From contig UWSI01000002.1 of assembly GCA_900541895.1 (NCBI GenBank), positions 72,738-136,737 on the forward strand: a stretch of DNA of 64,000 nt, written 5' to 3'. Below the pieces are notes generated by a model that saw only the letters and a program-made list of their open reading frames with translations, searched no databases and was not told where the DNA came from. This DNA is from an uncultured Actinomyces sp. (lineage in GTDB: Bacteria > Actinomycetota > Actinomycetes > Actinomycetales > Actinomycetaceae). Below, one piece after another: positions 1 to 9,378 of this stretch (positions are counted from its first letter, which is position 1; each line of letters begins with the position of its first letter). Made by a program: the position numbers and the translations under genes.

Positions 1-570
1 ACTGCTCCCGCAGCGCTGCGCCCCTATGGCTCCTACTTCGATCAGATCGTTGACATCCTCGAGGAATTGATTGCCGCCGATGGACTGGCAGTTGCGGATG
101 TTATTGAGAAGGTTGTTGTTGAACACGGCGAACTCAGCATCTTCATCCCGCGTGAGCACATCCGTCGCGTCGCGCGTTACCTGCGTGATGATCAGGATCT
201 GCGTTTCGAGATGTGCCTGGGAACTAACGGCGTGAACTACCCCGAAGATCAAGGCCGTGAGCTCCACGCGATCTACCCCTTCATGTCGATCACACACAAT
301 CGCATGATCCGCCTGGAAGTGACCTGCCCGGATTCGGATCCGCACATTCCCTCAATCGTCGATATTTACCCGGCGAACGATTGGCAGGAACGCGAAACAT
401 GGGACCTCATGGGGATTGTTTTTGATGGGCATCCCTCGCTGACACGAACTGCTATGCCTGATGACTGGGTAGGTCACCCGCAGCGTAAGGACTACCCCCT
501 GGGTGGTATTCCCGTGGAATTCAAGGGTGCAGTCAACGCACCTGCCGACACTCGGAGGTCGTACAACTAA
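1..570 (+). CDS. nuoC: NADH-quinone oxidoreductase subunit C (5' partial)
   Basis: This is the 30-kDa hydrophilic subunit of respiratory complex I, in the peripheral arm next to NuoD. The reading frame is open from base 1, so the start lies upstream of the window; an internal TTG at 67 is not the real start. The visible part (189 residues) keeps the family core: GELSIFIPREH, the ERETWDLMGI segment and the C-terminal RKDYPLGG motif typical of NuoC. The stop TAA at 568-570 overlaps the nuoD ATG by one base, so translation is probably coupled. nuoA and nuoB are expected just upstream but cannot be seen. Identity is firm; only the N-terminus is missing. Confidence 0.95.
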   Translation, partial: TAPAALRPYGSYFDQIVDILEELIAADGLAVADVIEKVVVEHGELSIFIPREHIRRVARYLRDDQDLRFEMCLGTNGVNYPEDQGRELHAIYPFMSITHNRMIRLEVTCPDSDPHIPSIVDIYPANDWQERETWDLMGIVFDGHPSLTRTAMPDDWVGHPQRKDYPLGGIPVEFKGAVNAPADTRRSYN

Positions 571-1919
571 TGACTACTCCTTCACTTCACGCTGCAGCCT
601 CAAGTGCAGGCCTGGATATTGACGAGGTCCCCGAGGTTCTTGCCCAAGGCGGAGACTGGAACGACGTTATCGCTGAGATCGAGCGGATTAACCATGAGCG
701 CGTCGTGCTCAACATGGGTCCTGTCCACCCCTCGACCCACGGCGTTCTTCGCCTGATCCTCGAGCTGGATGGTGAAACCGTTCGCGAAACTCGCGTTGAC
801 ACGGGGTACCTGCACACCGGTATCGAAAAGACCATGGAATACCGCACGTGGACCCAGGGCGTCACGCTGTGCACTCGTATGGATTACGTGGCTCCCTTCT
901 TCCAAGAAGTGGGTTACTGCCTGGCTGTTGAGAAGCTGTTGGGTATTACGAATGACGTGCCGGAACGCGCAAACCTCATTCGTATCCTGATGATGGAACT
1001 CAACCGCATCGCCTCTCACATCGTCGCCATTGGTACAGGCGGTAACGAGCTTGGCGCGACGACCATGATGACCATTGCCTTCAGGGGCCGCGAAGAGATT
1101 CTGCGAATCTTCGAGCGCATTACCGGTCTGCGTATGAACCACGCATACATCCGCCCCGGCGGTGTGGTTCAGGACCTGCCCAGCGGTATGGTCCCTTACA
1201 TCCGCGAAAAGCTCCCGAAGGTCCGAAACGATATTGGTGAGCTCCAGGACTTGGTTCTGGCAAACCCAATCTTTAAGCAGCGCTTCATTGGCGTTGGCTA
1301 CATGCCTCTGTCAGCAATGATGGCCCTGGGCTTGACCGGTCCGTCCCTGCGAGCCGCGGGCTTGCCCCAAGACCTTCGTAAGGATCAGCCTTACTGCGGT
1401 TACGAGAATTTTGAATTCGATGTCCCGACCTATGACTCGAATGACGCGTACAACCGTGTTCGCGTGCGTTTCGACGAGTGCTACCAGTCGCTGCGTATCG
1501 TCGAGCAGGTCCTTCGCCGCCTGGAGGCAACTGAAGGCCAGCCCGTCATGGTTGCCGACCCGCATATCAAGTGGCCCGCACAGCTTTCGGTTGCAACGGA
1601 CGGCCAGGGTAACTCCGCCGAACACATTGCAAAGGTCATGGGAACTTCAATGGAATCTCTGATCCACCACTTCAAGCTGGTCACCGAAGGATTTAGGGTC
1701 CCCGCCGGTCAGGTTTACCAGACCGTTGAGCACGCGAAGGGCATCTTGGGTGTCCACCTGGTTTCAGACGGTGGGACTCGCCCCTTCCGCGCGCACTTCC
1801 GTGATCCTTCATTCGCAAATTTGCAGTCTCTGGCCATGATGACGGAAGGCGGCCAGTTGGCCGATGTCGTCGTCTCACTGGCCACTCTCGACCCCGTTCT
1901 GGGAGGCGTTGATCGATGA
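570..1919 (+). CDS. nuoD: NADH-quinone oxidoreductase subunit D
   Basis: This 449-residue protein is the 49-kDa subunit of complex I, which forms much of the quinone-binding pocket with NuoB and NuoH. The hallmark NMGPVHPSTHG motif is near residues 48-58, followed by GYLHTGIEKTME and TRMDYVAPF. The C-terminus ends in the family's typical LDPVLGGVDR. The first 35 or so residues form a variable leader usual for actinobacterial NuoD. The ATG overlaps the nuoC stop by one base and the 3' end overlaps nuoE by four, so it belongs to one tightly coupled operon. I see nothing unusual in it. Confidence 0.97.
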   Translation: MTTPSLHAAASSAGLDIDEVPEVLAQGGDWNDVIAEIERINHERVVLNMGPVHPSTHGVLRLILELDGETVRETRVDTGYLHTGIEKTMEYRTWTQGVTLCTRMDYVAPFFQEVGYCLAVEKLLGITNDVPERANLIRILMMELNRIASHIVAIGTGGNELGATTMMTIAFRGREEILRIFERITGLRMNHAYIRPGGVVQDLPSGMVPYIREKLPKVRNDIGELQDLVLANPIFKQRFIGVGYMPLSAMMALGLTGPSLRAAGLPQDLRKDQPYCGYENFEFDVPTYDSNDAYNRVRVRFDECYQSLRIVEQVLRRLEATEGQPVMVADPHIKWPAQLSVATDGQGNSAEHIAKVMGTSMESLIHHFKLVTEGFRVPAGQVYQTVEHAKGILGVHLVSDGGTRPFRAHFRDPSFANLQSLAMMTEGGQLADVVVSLATLDPVLGGVDR

Positions 1920-2614
1920 GCTATCCCGTGGAAACCTATGAGCGCCTTGCAGGTGAGGCACGCGAAATCATCGCGCGCTACCCCGAGGGCCACGCTCGAT
2001 CTGCACTGCTTCCCATGCTTCACCTCGTCCAGTCTGAAGACGGCTACGTGAGCGCAAATGGAATTGCACTGTGCGCTGAACTTCTGGGTATCACTCGTGC
2101 AGAAGTTTCGGCAGTTGCGACCTTCTACACCCAGTACAAGCGACACCCCACGGGTGAATACCTCGTGGGCGTGTGTACCAATGCCCTGTGCGCTGTCATG
2201 GGTGGCGATGAAATCTGGGAGGCCGTCAGCGAAAAGGTCGGCGTCGGAACCGACGAAACCAACGAGGCCGGAACCATCACCCTTGAGCGCCTCGAATGCA
2301 ATGCGGCCTGCGATTACGCTCCCGTTGTCATGGTGAACTGGGAGTTCTTCGACAACCAGACCCCTGAGTCCGCATGCGCTCTCATCGACGACATTGAGGC
2401 CGGTAAGCCCCTGCACCCCACTCGCGGAAGTGCAGTGCTGCCGACCTTCAAGGAAACCGAGCACGTCCTTGCCGGCTTCCTTGACGGACACGAGAACGAA
2501 GGACCCAGCGCCGGCGAGGCCTCGACACTGGGACTAAGAATCGCCGAAGAACGCGGCTGGAGCGCCCCTGCTGACGTTCCCGCGGAAGAAGGAAAGGAGA
2601 AGGACGGTGAGTGA
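1916..2614 (+). CDS. nuoE: NADH-quinone oxidoreductase subunit E
   Basis: This is the 24-kDa thioredoxin-like subunit of the NADH dehydrogenase module, carrying the N1a [2Fe-2S] cluster. The four ligands are visible as C87 and C92 (CTNALC) and C128 and C132 (CNAAC). The thioredoxin-like domain ends near residue 165. The remaining 65 or so residues form a hydrophilic, Glu/Gly-rich tail longer than in E. coli NuoE, which is common in actinobacteria. The start overlaps nuoD by four bases (ATGA) and the end overlaps nuoF by eight. It works with NuoF and NuoG to pass electrons from NADH into the iron-sulfur chain. Confidence 0.97.
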   Translation: MSYPVETYERLAGEAREIIARYPEGHARSALLPMLHLVQSEDGYVSANGIALCAELLGITRAEVSAVATFYTQYKRHPTGEYLVGVCTNALCAVMGGDEIWEAVSEKVGVGTDETNEAGTITLERLECNAACDYAPVVMVNWEFFDNQTPESACALIDDIEAGKPLHPTRGSAVLPTFKETEHVLAGFLDGHENEGPSAGEASTLGLRIAEERGWSAPADVPAEEGKEKDGE

Positions 2615-3902
2615 AACAACCGTGGCCCTTACCCCGATTCTGACCCGCGGATGGGGGAGCGATCGCTCGTGGACCTTGGAGTCCTACCTGAGCCGAGGAG
2701 GCTATGAGGGACTCAAAAAGGCCAACACCATGGAGCCCGCTGAGATCGTTGAGACCGTTAAGGCCTCTGGTTTGCGAGGCCGTGGTGGTGCTGGATTCCC
2801 CACGGGACTGAAGTGGTCCTTCCTTCCGCCCGATGATGGACTTCCTCGTTATCTGGTGGTGAACGCCGATGAATCGGAACCGGGAACCTGCAAAGATATC
2901 CCGACGATTATGGCGAATCCCCACGTGTTGATTGAAGGTATTGCGATTACCTCGCGCGCGATCAATTGCCACCACGCATTTGTTTACCTTCGCGGCGAAG
3001 TTGTTCACGTCTACCGCCGCCTGATGGCTGCAGTTAAGGAAGCAACCGAGGCCGGCCTGCTGGGTGATCTTCGCATCACCGCTCACGCGGGTGCAGGTGC
3101 GTACATCTGTGGTGAAGAAACTGCTCTTCTGGATTCTTTGGAAGGCTACCGAGGCCACCCGCGTCTGAAGCCTCCGTTCCCTGCTGTCGCAGGTTTGTAT
3201 GCGCGTCCGACCGTTATTAATAACGTCGAATCGATTAGCCAGGTAACGGGAATCTTCCAGCACTCCGCACAGTGGTACGCCTCGATGGGAACGGAAAAGT
3301 CCAAGGGACACGGTCTGTTCTCAATCTCAGGTCACGTGAAGAACCCGGGCCAATTCGAGGCTCCCTTCGGAATCACCATGCGTGAGCTCATTGAGCTGGC
3401 CGGAGGTATCCGCGAAGGACACCAGCTGAAGTTCTGGACTCCCGGTGGCTCTTCGACCCCGATCTTCACCGAAGCCGAACTGGACACGCCTTTGGATTAC
3501 GAATCCGTTGGTGCTGCCGGTTCGATGCTGGGTACCCGAGCCCTGCAGGTCTTCGATGAAACGACCTCTGTGGTTCGCGTGATCACCCGCTGGATTGAGT
3601 TCTACCAGCACGAATCCTGCGGCAAGTGCACACCCTGTCGTGAAGGAACCTACTGGCTTAAGCAGATCATGCTCCGCCTGGAAGCAGGTAAGGGCCAGGA
3701 GGGCGATATCGATCTGTTGGACGAGATCGCACACAACATTTTTGGCCGAAGCTTCTGTGCTCTGGGCGATGCGGCGGCAACCCCGATCATGTCGGGAATT
3801 AAGAAGTTCCGCGAAGAATTCGAGGCCGGGCTGACCACGCCCGCGCGCGAATTGTTCCCCTACGAGGCCTCGAGCAACTTTGCCAAGGGAGGAGTTCGAT
3901 GA
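2607..3902 (+). CDS. nuoF: NADH-quinone oxidoreductase subunit F
   Basis: NuoF (431 residues) is the 51-kDa subunit that binds NADH and FMN and carries the N3 [4Fe-4S] cluster. The glycine-rich flavin/NADH motif GLRGRGGAGFPTG and the ADESEPGTCKD motif are both present. The cluster ligands are C338, C341, C344 (CGKCTPC) and C384 (SFCALGD). The start codon is GTG, placed inside the end of nuoE with a GGAAAGGAGAAGG ribosome binding stretch just upstream. The end overlaps nuoG by four bases. All key residues are intact, so this should be the working NADH entry point. Confidence 0.97.
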   Translation: MSETTVALTPILTRGWGSDRSWTLESYLSRGGYEGLKKANTMEPAEIVETVKASGLRGRGGAGFPTGLKWSFLPPDDGLPRYLVVNADESEPGTCKDIPTIMANPHVLIEGIAITSRAINCHHAFVYLRGEVVHVYRRLMAAVKEATEAGLLGDLRITAHAGAGAYICGEETALLDSLEGYRGHPRLKPPFPAVAGLYARPTVINNVESISQVTGIFQHSAQWYASMGTEKSKGHGLFSISGHVKNPGQFEAPFGITMRELIELAGGIREGHQLKFWTPGGSSTPIFTEAELDTPLDYESVGAAGSMLGTRALQVFDETTSVVRVITRWIEFYQHESCGKCTPCREGTYWLKQIMLRLEAGKGQEGDIDLLDEIAHNIFGRSFCALGDAAATPIMSGIKKFREEFEAGLTTPARELFPYEASSNFAKGGVR

Positions 3903-6463
3903 GCGAGAACCTAGTGAAGGTCACGATCGACGACGTCGAATTGGATGTTCCCGCAGGCACCCTGGTGATCCGTGCGGCTGAACAGGCCGGAATTCGTATC
4001 CCGCGTTTCTGTGATCACCCGCTGCTTGAGCCCGTCGCCGCATGTCGTCAGTGTCTTGTTGAGGTCGGAATGCCCGATCGTAACACCGGCGAGCTGCGCT
4101 TCATGCCCAAGCCTCAGCCTTCGTGTGCTCAGACTGTCACCCCCGGTATGGTGGTCAAGACTCAGCACACCTCCGAGGTGGCCCGTCGCGCCCAGGAAGG
4201 CGTGATGGAATTCCTGCTGATCAACCACCCTCTGGATTGCCCAATCTGCGACAAGGGCGGCGAATGCCCCCTGCAGAATCAGGCGATGAGCGAAGGCCGC
4301 GAGAGCTCGCGCTTCATCGATGCAAAGCGCACCTATCGCAAGCCTTTGAAGCTCACCTCGCAGATTCTGCTGGACCGCGAGCGTTGCATTCTGTGCCAGC
4401 GCTGCGTGCGCTTCGGTAAGGAAATTGCGGGCGACCCCTTCCTTGATCTTCAGGGACGAGGCGGTGGCACCGCACCGACCGAGCACCATTACTTCATGGG
4501 TGAGCAGGTTGGATCCTTTGATACCGCGGTCTTGGACTACTTCAACCCGCAGGCAAAGGACAATGTCAAGGCAGGTATTTCCGGGCCTTATGGCCAAGAG
4601 GGCATTATTGGTTCCTTCAATGAAGGCGATCTTGCCCCCAACGATCGTGATGTTTCGGGCCGCGCATTCGCCTCGTACTTCTCGGGAAATATCATCCAGA
4701 TCTGCCCGGTTGGTGCTCTGACCTCGAATGATTACCGCTTCCGCGCACGCCCCTTCGACTTGGTATCTACCGCTTCGGTGACCGAGCACGATGCTTCAGG
4801 TAGTGCGATCCGCGTCGATATTCGCCGCGGTGAGGTTCTGCGCCGCCTAGCTGGAAACGACCCCGAGGTCAACGAAGAGTGGATCACTGACAAGGACCGC
4901 TTTGCATTTAAGTGGTCCGGTGTTCAGCGCCTCAATACTCCTTTCGTTCGCGAGAACGGTCAGCTTGTCCCGACCTCGTGGTCGGATGCCTTGGACCGTG
5001 TCCACCGCGCGCTTGCCGGCCTTTCCGGTGACCAGGTTGGTTTCCTTCCCGGTGGCCGCCTGAGCTTCGAAGATGCTTGGGCGTGGTCGAAGTTTGCGCG
5101 TTCGGTTGTTGGATCCGATTCCATCGATATGCGTTCTCGTAGCCATAGTGAAGAAGAGCGTTCATTCCTTGCCGCCCAAGTGGCAGGCAGTGGTTTGGGT
5201 GTCACCTACTCGCAGCTTGAGAGTGCCGGCCAGGTCCTCCTGGTTGGACTCGAACCCGAGGATGAGTGTGGCGCGATCTTCCTGCGGATGCGCAAGGCCA
5301 CTCGCAAGGGCAAGCTCCGCGTTGCTTCTTTGGCTCCCATGACTTCCCGAGGCCTCGCCAAGCTCTCTGGAGAGCTGCTGCGCTGCGCTCCCGGCACCGA
5401 GGTTGAGGTTGCCGCTGAGATCCGTGAGGGTGGTGAGTTCGCTGATCTCGCCTCGCGTCTTGACGGGGGAGTGATCCTGGTTGGCGAGCGCGCAAGCCGC
5501 ACGCCGGGTCTGCTCAGTGAAGTTGTTCGACTTGCAGAACGCACTCACTGCCGTATTCAGTGGGTCCCCCGCCGCGCCGGTGAGCGCGGTGGAGTGGAAG
5601 CCGGCCTTCTTCCCGGTCTTCTGCCTTTCGGCCGTGCGCTTGCCTCTCAAGAGGCTCGCGAGTCGCTGGCATGGGGAGAGATTCCCTCTCAGCGCGGTCT
5701 TGATGCCACACAGATGCTGGACGCCGCAGCTGATGGTCGCCTGAAGGCGCTTGTCGTCGGTGGCGTTGACCTTCGTGACTTCGATGATCCGGCTGCCGCG
5801 CGAAAGGCACTTGATCAGGTTGATTTCTTGGTGAGCCTTGAGGTTCGTCGCAGCGAGGTCACCGATCGTGCAGATGTGATCTTGCCGGTCGCACCTCCGC
5901 TGGAAAAGAACGGAACCTTCATCAACTGGGAAGGCCGTTTGCGCCCCTTTGGCCAGGCCATCGCCTCACGTTCACAGACCGATCGACTGGTTTTTGATGC
6001 GCTTGCCAGTGAGTTTGGCGTGGATCTTGGTCTGCACGACCTCGTGGGTCTGTATGACCAAGTGAATCCGCTCATGCAGTGGAACGGTCAGCGTGAAGAA
6101 TTCCTTCCGGCGACGGCCTCAGAATTGGTTGAGGTCGGCCCGGGTGAGGCACTTCTTGCCACCCACAAGCCGATGCTCGACGCAGGTCGTCTGCAAGACG
6201 GCGCAACCATGCTGGCGGGAAGCGCACGCCGTCCAGTCGTCTTTGCCTCGCGCGCAACTGTTGCGGGCCTCGGCATTGATGAGGGCGAGGAACTCACGCT
6301 CAGTACCCAGCGCGGAAGCATTACGCTTCCCCTGCAATTTGCTGATCTTCCCGACGGGGTTGTTTGGGTGCCCGAGTGCTCCCAGGGATCTATCGTCCAC
6401 GAATCATTGGGGAACTTCGGTTCTTCTGTCACCTTGAGCGCAAAGGGGGAGGTGGCCCGATGA
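3899..6463 (+). CDS. nuoG: NADH-quinone oxidoreductase subunit G (N7 cysteine motif lost)
   Basis: NuoG (854 residues) is the 75-kDa iron-sulfur subunit of complex I. It has an N-terminal ferredoxin-like domain followed by a molybdopterin-oxidoreductase-like domain. Ligands for the [2Fe-2S] cluster are C38, C49, C52 and C76. The His-Cys3 site is H110, C114, C117 and C123. The next [4Fe-4S] site has C163, C166, C169 and a later cysteine in IIQICPVGAL. Relatives in actinobacteria usually carry a further CxxCxxxC...C motif for the off-pathway N7 cluster; here those positions read T295, D298, S302 and T330, so N7 should be absent. The start overlaps nuoF (ATGA) and the end overlaps nuoH. Confidence 0.96.
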   Translation: MSENLVKVTIDDVELDVPAGTLVIRAAEQAGIRIPRFCDHPLLEPVAACRQCLVEVGMPDRNTGELRFMPKPQPSCAQTVTPGMVVKTQHTSEVARRAQEGVMEFLLINHPLDCPICDKGGECPLQNQAMSEGRESSRFIDAKRTYRKPLKLTSQILLDRERCILCQRCVRFGKEIAGDPFLDLQGRGGGTAPTEHHYFMGEQVGSFDTAVLDYFNPQAKDNVKAGISGPYGQEGIIGSFNEGDLAPNDRDVSGRAFASYFSGNIIQICPVGALTSNDYRFRARPFDLVSTASVTEHDASGSAIRVDIRRGEVLRRLAGNDPEVNEEWITDKDRFAFKWSGVQRLNTPFVRENGQLVPTSWSDALDRVHRALAGLSGDQVGFLPGGRLSFEDAWAWSKFARSVVGSDSIDMRSRSHSEEERSFLAAQVAGSGLGVTYSQLESAGQVLLVGLEPEDECGAIFLRMRKATRKGKLRVASLAPMTSRGLAKLSGELLRCAPGTEVEVAAEIREGGEFADLASRLDGGVILVGERASRTPGLLSEVVRLAERTHCRIQWVPRRAGERGGVEAGLLPGLLPFGRALASQEARESLAWGEIPSQRGLDATQMLDAAADGRLKALVVGGVDLRDFDDPAAARKALDQVDFLVSLEVRRSEVTDRADVILPVAPPLEKNGTFINWEGRLRPFGQAIASRSQTDRLVFDALASEFGVDLGLHDLVGLYDQVNPLMQWNGQREEFLPATASELVEVGPGEALLATHKPMLDAGRLQDGATMLAGSARRPVVFASRATVAGLGIDEGEELTLSTQRGSITLPLQFADLPDGVVWVPECSQGSIVHESLGNFGSSVTLSAKGEVAR

Positions 6464-7782
6464 ACCTGATCCCCCTGGATGTTCCCACGTACACCGCTGC
6501 GGACTTTACGCAGGAAACCTGGTGGTTGACAGTCCTCAAGGCCGTTTTCATCATCGTTTTCCTGATTCTCAACGTTCTGCTTGCCCTGTGGGTTGAGCGT
6601 CGAATGATTGGACGCATGCAGACCAGGCCCGGCCCGAATGTTGCCGGTCCCTTCGGCCTGTTCCAAGCAATCGCTGACGCCGTGAAGCTGCTCTTCAAGG
6701 AAGACATGTGGACGCGTAAGGCCGATAAGTTCATTTATCTGCTTGCACCCTCGATCTCGGCATTTGCAGCCTTCTCGATTTTCGCTGTGATCCCGATGGG
6801 ACCGAATGTTTCGATCTTCGGGCACTCCACACCGCTGCAGCTAGCGGATATGCCGGTCGCGGCCCTGTATGTTCTGGCGATTTCTTCGCTGGGTCTGTAC
6901 GGCATTGTGCTGGGTGGTTGGTCTGCGTCCTCGACGCTTCCGCTCTACGGTGCGGTTCGTTCCTCGGCCCAGGTGATCTCCTATGAGCTTTCCATGGGAA
7001 TGTCGCTGGTTGCGGTCTTCTTGATGGCTGGCTCGATGTCGACCTCGCACATCGTGGCCTTTCAGGCGCAGACCTGGTGGTTCCTGCCCTTGGCGCCCGC
7101 CTTCGTGATCTATCTGATTTCCATGGTCGGTGAAGTCAACCGTCTTCCCTTCGACCTTCCCGAGGCCGAAGGTGAGCTGGTCGCCGGTCACATGACCGAG
7201 TACTCCTCAATGAAATTCGGTTGGTTCTACCTGTCTGAATACGTCAATATGTTCAACGTTTCAGCGGTGGCGACGACCATGTTCTTTGGCGGCTGGCACG
7301 CCCCCTGGCCCCTCTCGCACATTGAGTTTCTCAATGGCGGTTGGTTCGGAATACTGTGGTTCTTCCTCAAGATGTGGTTCTTCATGCTTCTCATGATCTG
7401 GACGCGAAGCACCCTGCTGCGTTTCCGTTACGACCAGTTCATGCAGCTGGGCTGGAAGCGACTCATCCCGATCTCGCTGGCCTGGCTGGTCATGGTTGCC
7501 ATTATTCGGGCAATCACTCAGTGGGTGTCTTTGACCCTGCCGCAGCTGATCGGTGGCGTTGCTGGAATCTTCGTTATTGCATTGATCGTCATGTGGTTCG
7601 CCGATTCGCGTGATGCTCGTAAGGAAGCCCTTGCGCAAGCTGAGAAGCAAGAACGCTTGGCGAACTTCGATCCCATGGCGGACGGCTTCCCGGTACCTCC
7701 GCTTCCGGGACAACAGCTACCGCCCTCGCCGCGCGCAAACCGCGTGGTCACTGCTGCCGCATTGGAGGAGACGAATGACTGA
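6460..7782 (+). CDS. nuoH: NADH-quinone oxidoreductase subunit H
   Basis: NuoH (440 residues) is the membrane subunit that links the peripheral arm to the proton-pumping arm and forms the floor of the quinone tunnel. The family motifs WVERRMIGRMQTRPGPNV and GLFQAIADAVKLLFKED follow the first membrane helix, and EVNRLPFDLPEAEGELV is the conserved acidic loop. Several hydrophobic helices follow. The hydrophilic C-terminus (about 60 residues) is longer than in E. coli. A longer open frame extends upstream inside nuoG, but the ATG at 6460 is preceded by GGGGGAGG and overlaps the nuoG stop by four bases, so I choose it. Confidence 0.96.
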   Translation: MNLIPLDVPTYTAADFTQETWWLTVLKAVFIIVFLILNVLLALWVERRMIGRMQTRPGPNVAGPFGLFQAIADAVKLLFKEDMWTRKADKFIYLLAPSISAFAAFSIFAVIPMGPNVSIFGHSTPLQLADMPVAALYVLAISSLGLYGIVLGGWSASSTLPLYGAVRSSAQVISYELSMGMSLVAVFLMAGSMSTSHIVAFQAQTWWFLPLAPAFVIYLISMVGEVNRLPFDLPEAEGELVAGHMTEYSSMKFGWFYLSEYVNMFNVSAVATTMFFGGWHAPWPLSHIEFLNGGWFGILWFFLKMWFFMLLMIWTRSTLLRFRYDQFMQLGWKRLIPISLAWLVMVAIIRAITQWVSLTLPQLIGGVAGIFVIALIVMWFADSRDARKEALAQAEKQERLANFDPMADGFPVPPLPGQQLPPSPRANRVVTAAALEETND

Positions 7783-8434
7783 TCAGAACGACAGCCAGAA
7801 TCTGCGTTACGAGCAGGATCCGAAGGGGCCGATCGGTCAGTTCTTCGCTCCCTTCGCGGGCTATGGAGTGACCCTGTCTTCCTTCTTCCGCCCGACCGTG
7901 ACCGAGCAGTACCCCTTCGAGGGTCCTTTCGTCGAGCCTCGTTTCCACGGACGTCACCAGCTCAACCGCTACGCGGATGGCTTGGAAAAGTGCGTGGGTT
8001 GTGAACTTTGTGCGTGGGCATGCCCCGCGGACGCCATCTACGTCGAGGCCGCATCGAATACTCCCGAGGAACAGTACAGCCCCGGTGAGCGCTACGGTCG
8101 CGTCTACCAGATCAACTACCTGCGTTGCATTTTCTGCGGATTCTGCATCGAGGCATGCCCGACTCGCGCCCTGACCATGGGGCACGATTTCGAGTTGGCT
8201 GAGTATCGCCGCGCTGATGACATCTATGAGAAGGACCAGCTTCTGGTTCCGCTCTCAGAGGGAATGCTTCAGCCTCCTCACCCGCAGGTAGAAGGCTTGA
8301 GCGATGGTGACTACTACCGTGGCGCGGTACAGGGCCCCACACAAACTCAGATTGATTGGGTACGCGAGCATCGTCCAGATGATCCCTCCCTTGCAACTGC
8401 CCGTCCCGTCAACGAGGAGGCGCGTCAGGCATGA
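7775..8434 (+). CDS. nuoI: NADH-quinone oxidoreductase subunit I
   Basis: NuoI (219 residues) is the ferredoxin-like subunit carrying N6a and N6b, the last clusters but one before quinone. Two complete [4Fe-4S] motifs are seen, CVGCELCAWACP and CIFCGFCIEACP. The open frame runs upstream inside nuoH, but the ATG at 7775 follows TTGGAGGAG at the right spacing and begins the expected leader, so it is the start. It overlaps nuoH by eight bases and nuoJ by four. The C-terminal 60 residues are hydrophilic, typical for actinobacterial NuoI. Confidence 0.97.
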   Translation: MTDQNDSQNLRYEQDPKGPIGQFFAPFAGYGVTLSSFFRPTVTEQYPFEGPFVEPRFHGRHQLNRYADGLEKCVGCELCAWACPADAIYVEAASNTPEEQYSPGERYGRVYQINYLRCIFCGFCIEACPTRALTMGHDFELAEYRRADDIYEKDQLLVPLSEGMLQPPHPQVEGLSDGDYYRGAVQGPTQTQIDWVREHRPDDPSLATARPVNEEARQA

Positions 8435-9378
8435 CCTTAATGAATTGGCCTGAAATGGCATCAACGGGGGAGGCGATCCTCTTTGGCTGCGTGGCGGTCT
8501 TCATGGTCGCATGCGCCCTGGGCGTTCTCTTTTTCAAGAAGGCCGTTTACTGTGCGATCTGCATGGTTGGAGTCATGCTCGGACTTGCGATCTTGTACCT
8601 CATGCATGGGGCAGCATTCTTGGGCACAGTCCAAGTTGTCGTCTACACCGGCGCAATCATGGTTCTCTTCCTCTTCGTCATCATGATGATCGGCTTGAGT
8701 GCCTCTGATAACTACGCGCGTCAATCGCGTGGACGCATCCTCACCTCAGTGCTGATGGCCCTTGGTTTGGGTGCGATCCTTATCGGAGCGATTGCTCGCT
8801 CGCGCACCGCGGGAAGCTCGGCCTCGCTCAGTGACGATCCCTACTCGAACGCGCCAATCACCGACTTGGCGGCAACGCTGTTCTCGCGCTACTGGTTCTC
8901 AATGGAACTTGCAGGGATTCTGTTGATTACCGCAGCAATCGGCGCGATGCTTCTCACTCACTCTGATCAGCTTGGTCCGGTACTCACGCAGCGCACGACA
9001 GCAGAAGCGAAGATGCGCGCCTTCAAGGCCTCTGGACGTCGAATCGGACAGCTCCCGGCCCCGGGTGTGTACGCCCACTCCAACGCGGTCGATGTCCCCG
9101 CACTTTCGGGCGAAACTCACGAATCCGTTGAAGAATCGGTTCCCAGGGTTCTGCGAGTGCGTGGCTTGGATCGTGTTGTTGGTCAGGTCGAACCCGAAGT
9201 TGCACAGTCGCTGGCACTGGCCAAGGGCGGCTCTCTCTACCACACGATCTTCGATCCGGCTCACCCCAGCACTCACGAGCGTTCTCAGGCATGGGGTATG
9301 CCGGGTGCCGCAGCTCCCACTGGTCTGAAGCAGCCGCAGGCGCCCCAGACCACTGAAGAAGGGAAGGAAGAAGAATGA
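8431..9378 (+). CDS. nuoJ: NADH-quinone oxidoreductase subunit J
   Basis: NuoJ (315 residues) is a small membrane subunit of complex I near the quinone site. About five hydrophobic segments lie in the first 190 residues, including the conserved GTVQVVVYTGAIMVLFLFVI stretch that marks the family. The last 120 residues are hydrophilic with no motif I recognise; E. coli NuoJ (about 184 residues) lacks this tail, while many actinobacterial NuoJ proteins have one. Both ends overlap the neighbouring nuo genes by four bases. Confidence 0.95.
   Translation: MTLMNWPEMASTGEAILFGCVAVFMVACALGVLFFKKAVYCAICMVGVMLGLAILYLMHGAAFLGTVQVVVYTGAIMVLFLFVIMMIGLSASDNYARQSRGRILTSVLMALGLGAILIGAIARSRTAGSSASLSDDPYSNAPITDLAATLFSRYWFSMELAGILLITAAIGAMLLTHSDQLGPVLTQRTTAEAKMRAFKASGRRIGQLPAPGVYAHSNAVDVPALSGETHESVEESVPRVLRVRGLDRVVGQVEPEVAQSLALAKGGSLYHTIFDPAHPSTHERSQAWGMPGAAAPTGLKQPQAPQTTEEGKEEE

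Noticed and set aside
67..570. TTG at 67 as the start of nuoC
   Set aside because: The frame is open and conserved from base 1, so the gene is cut by the window edge.
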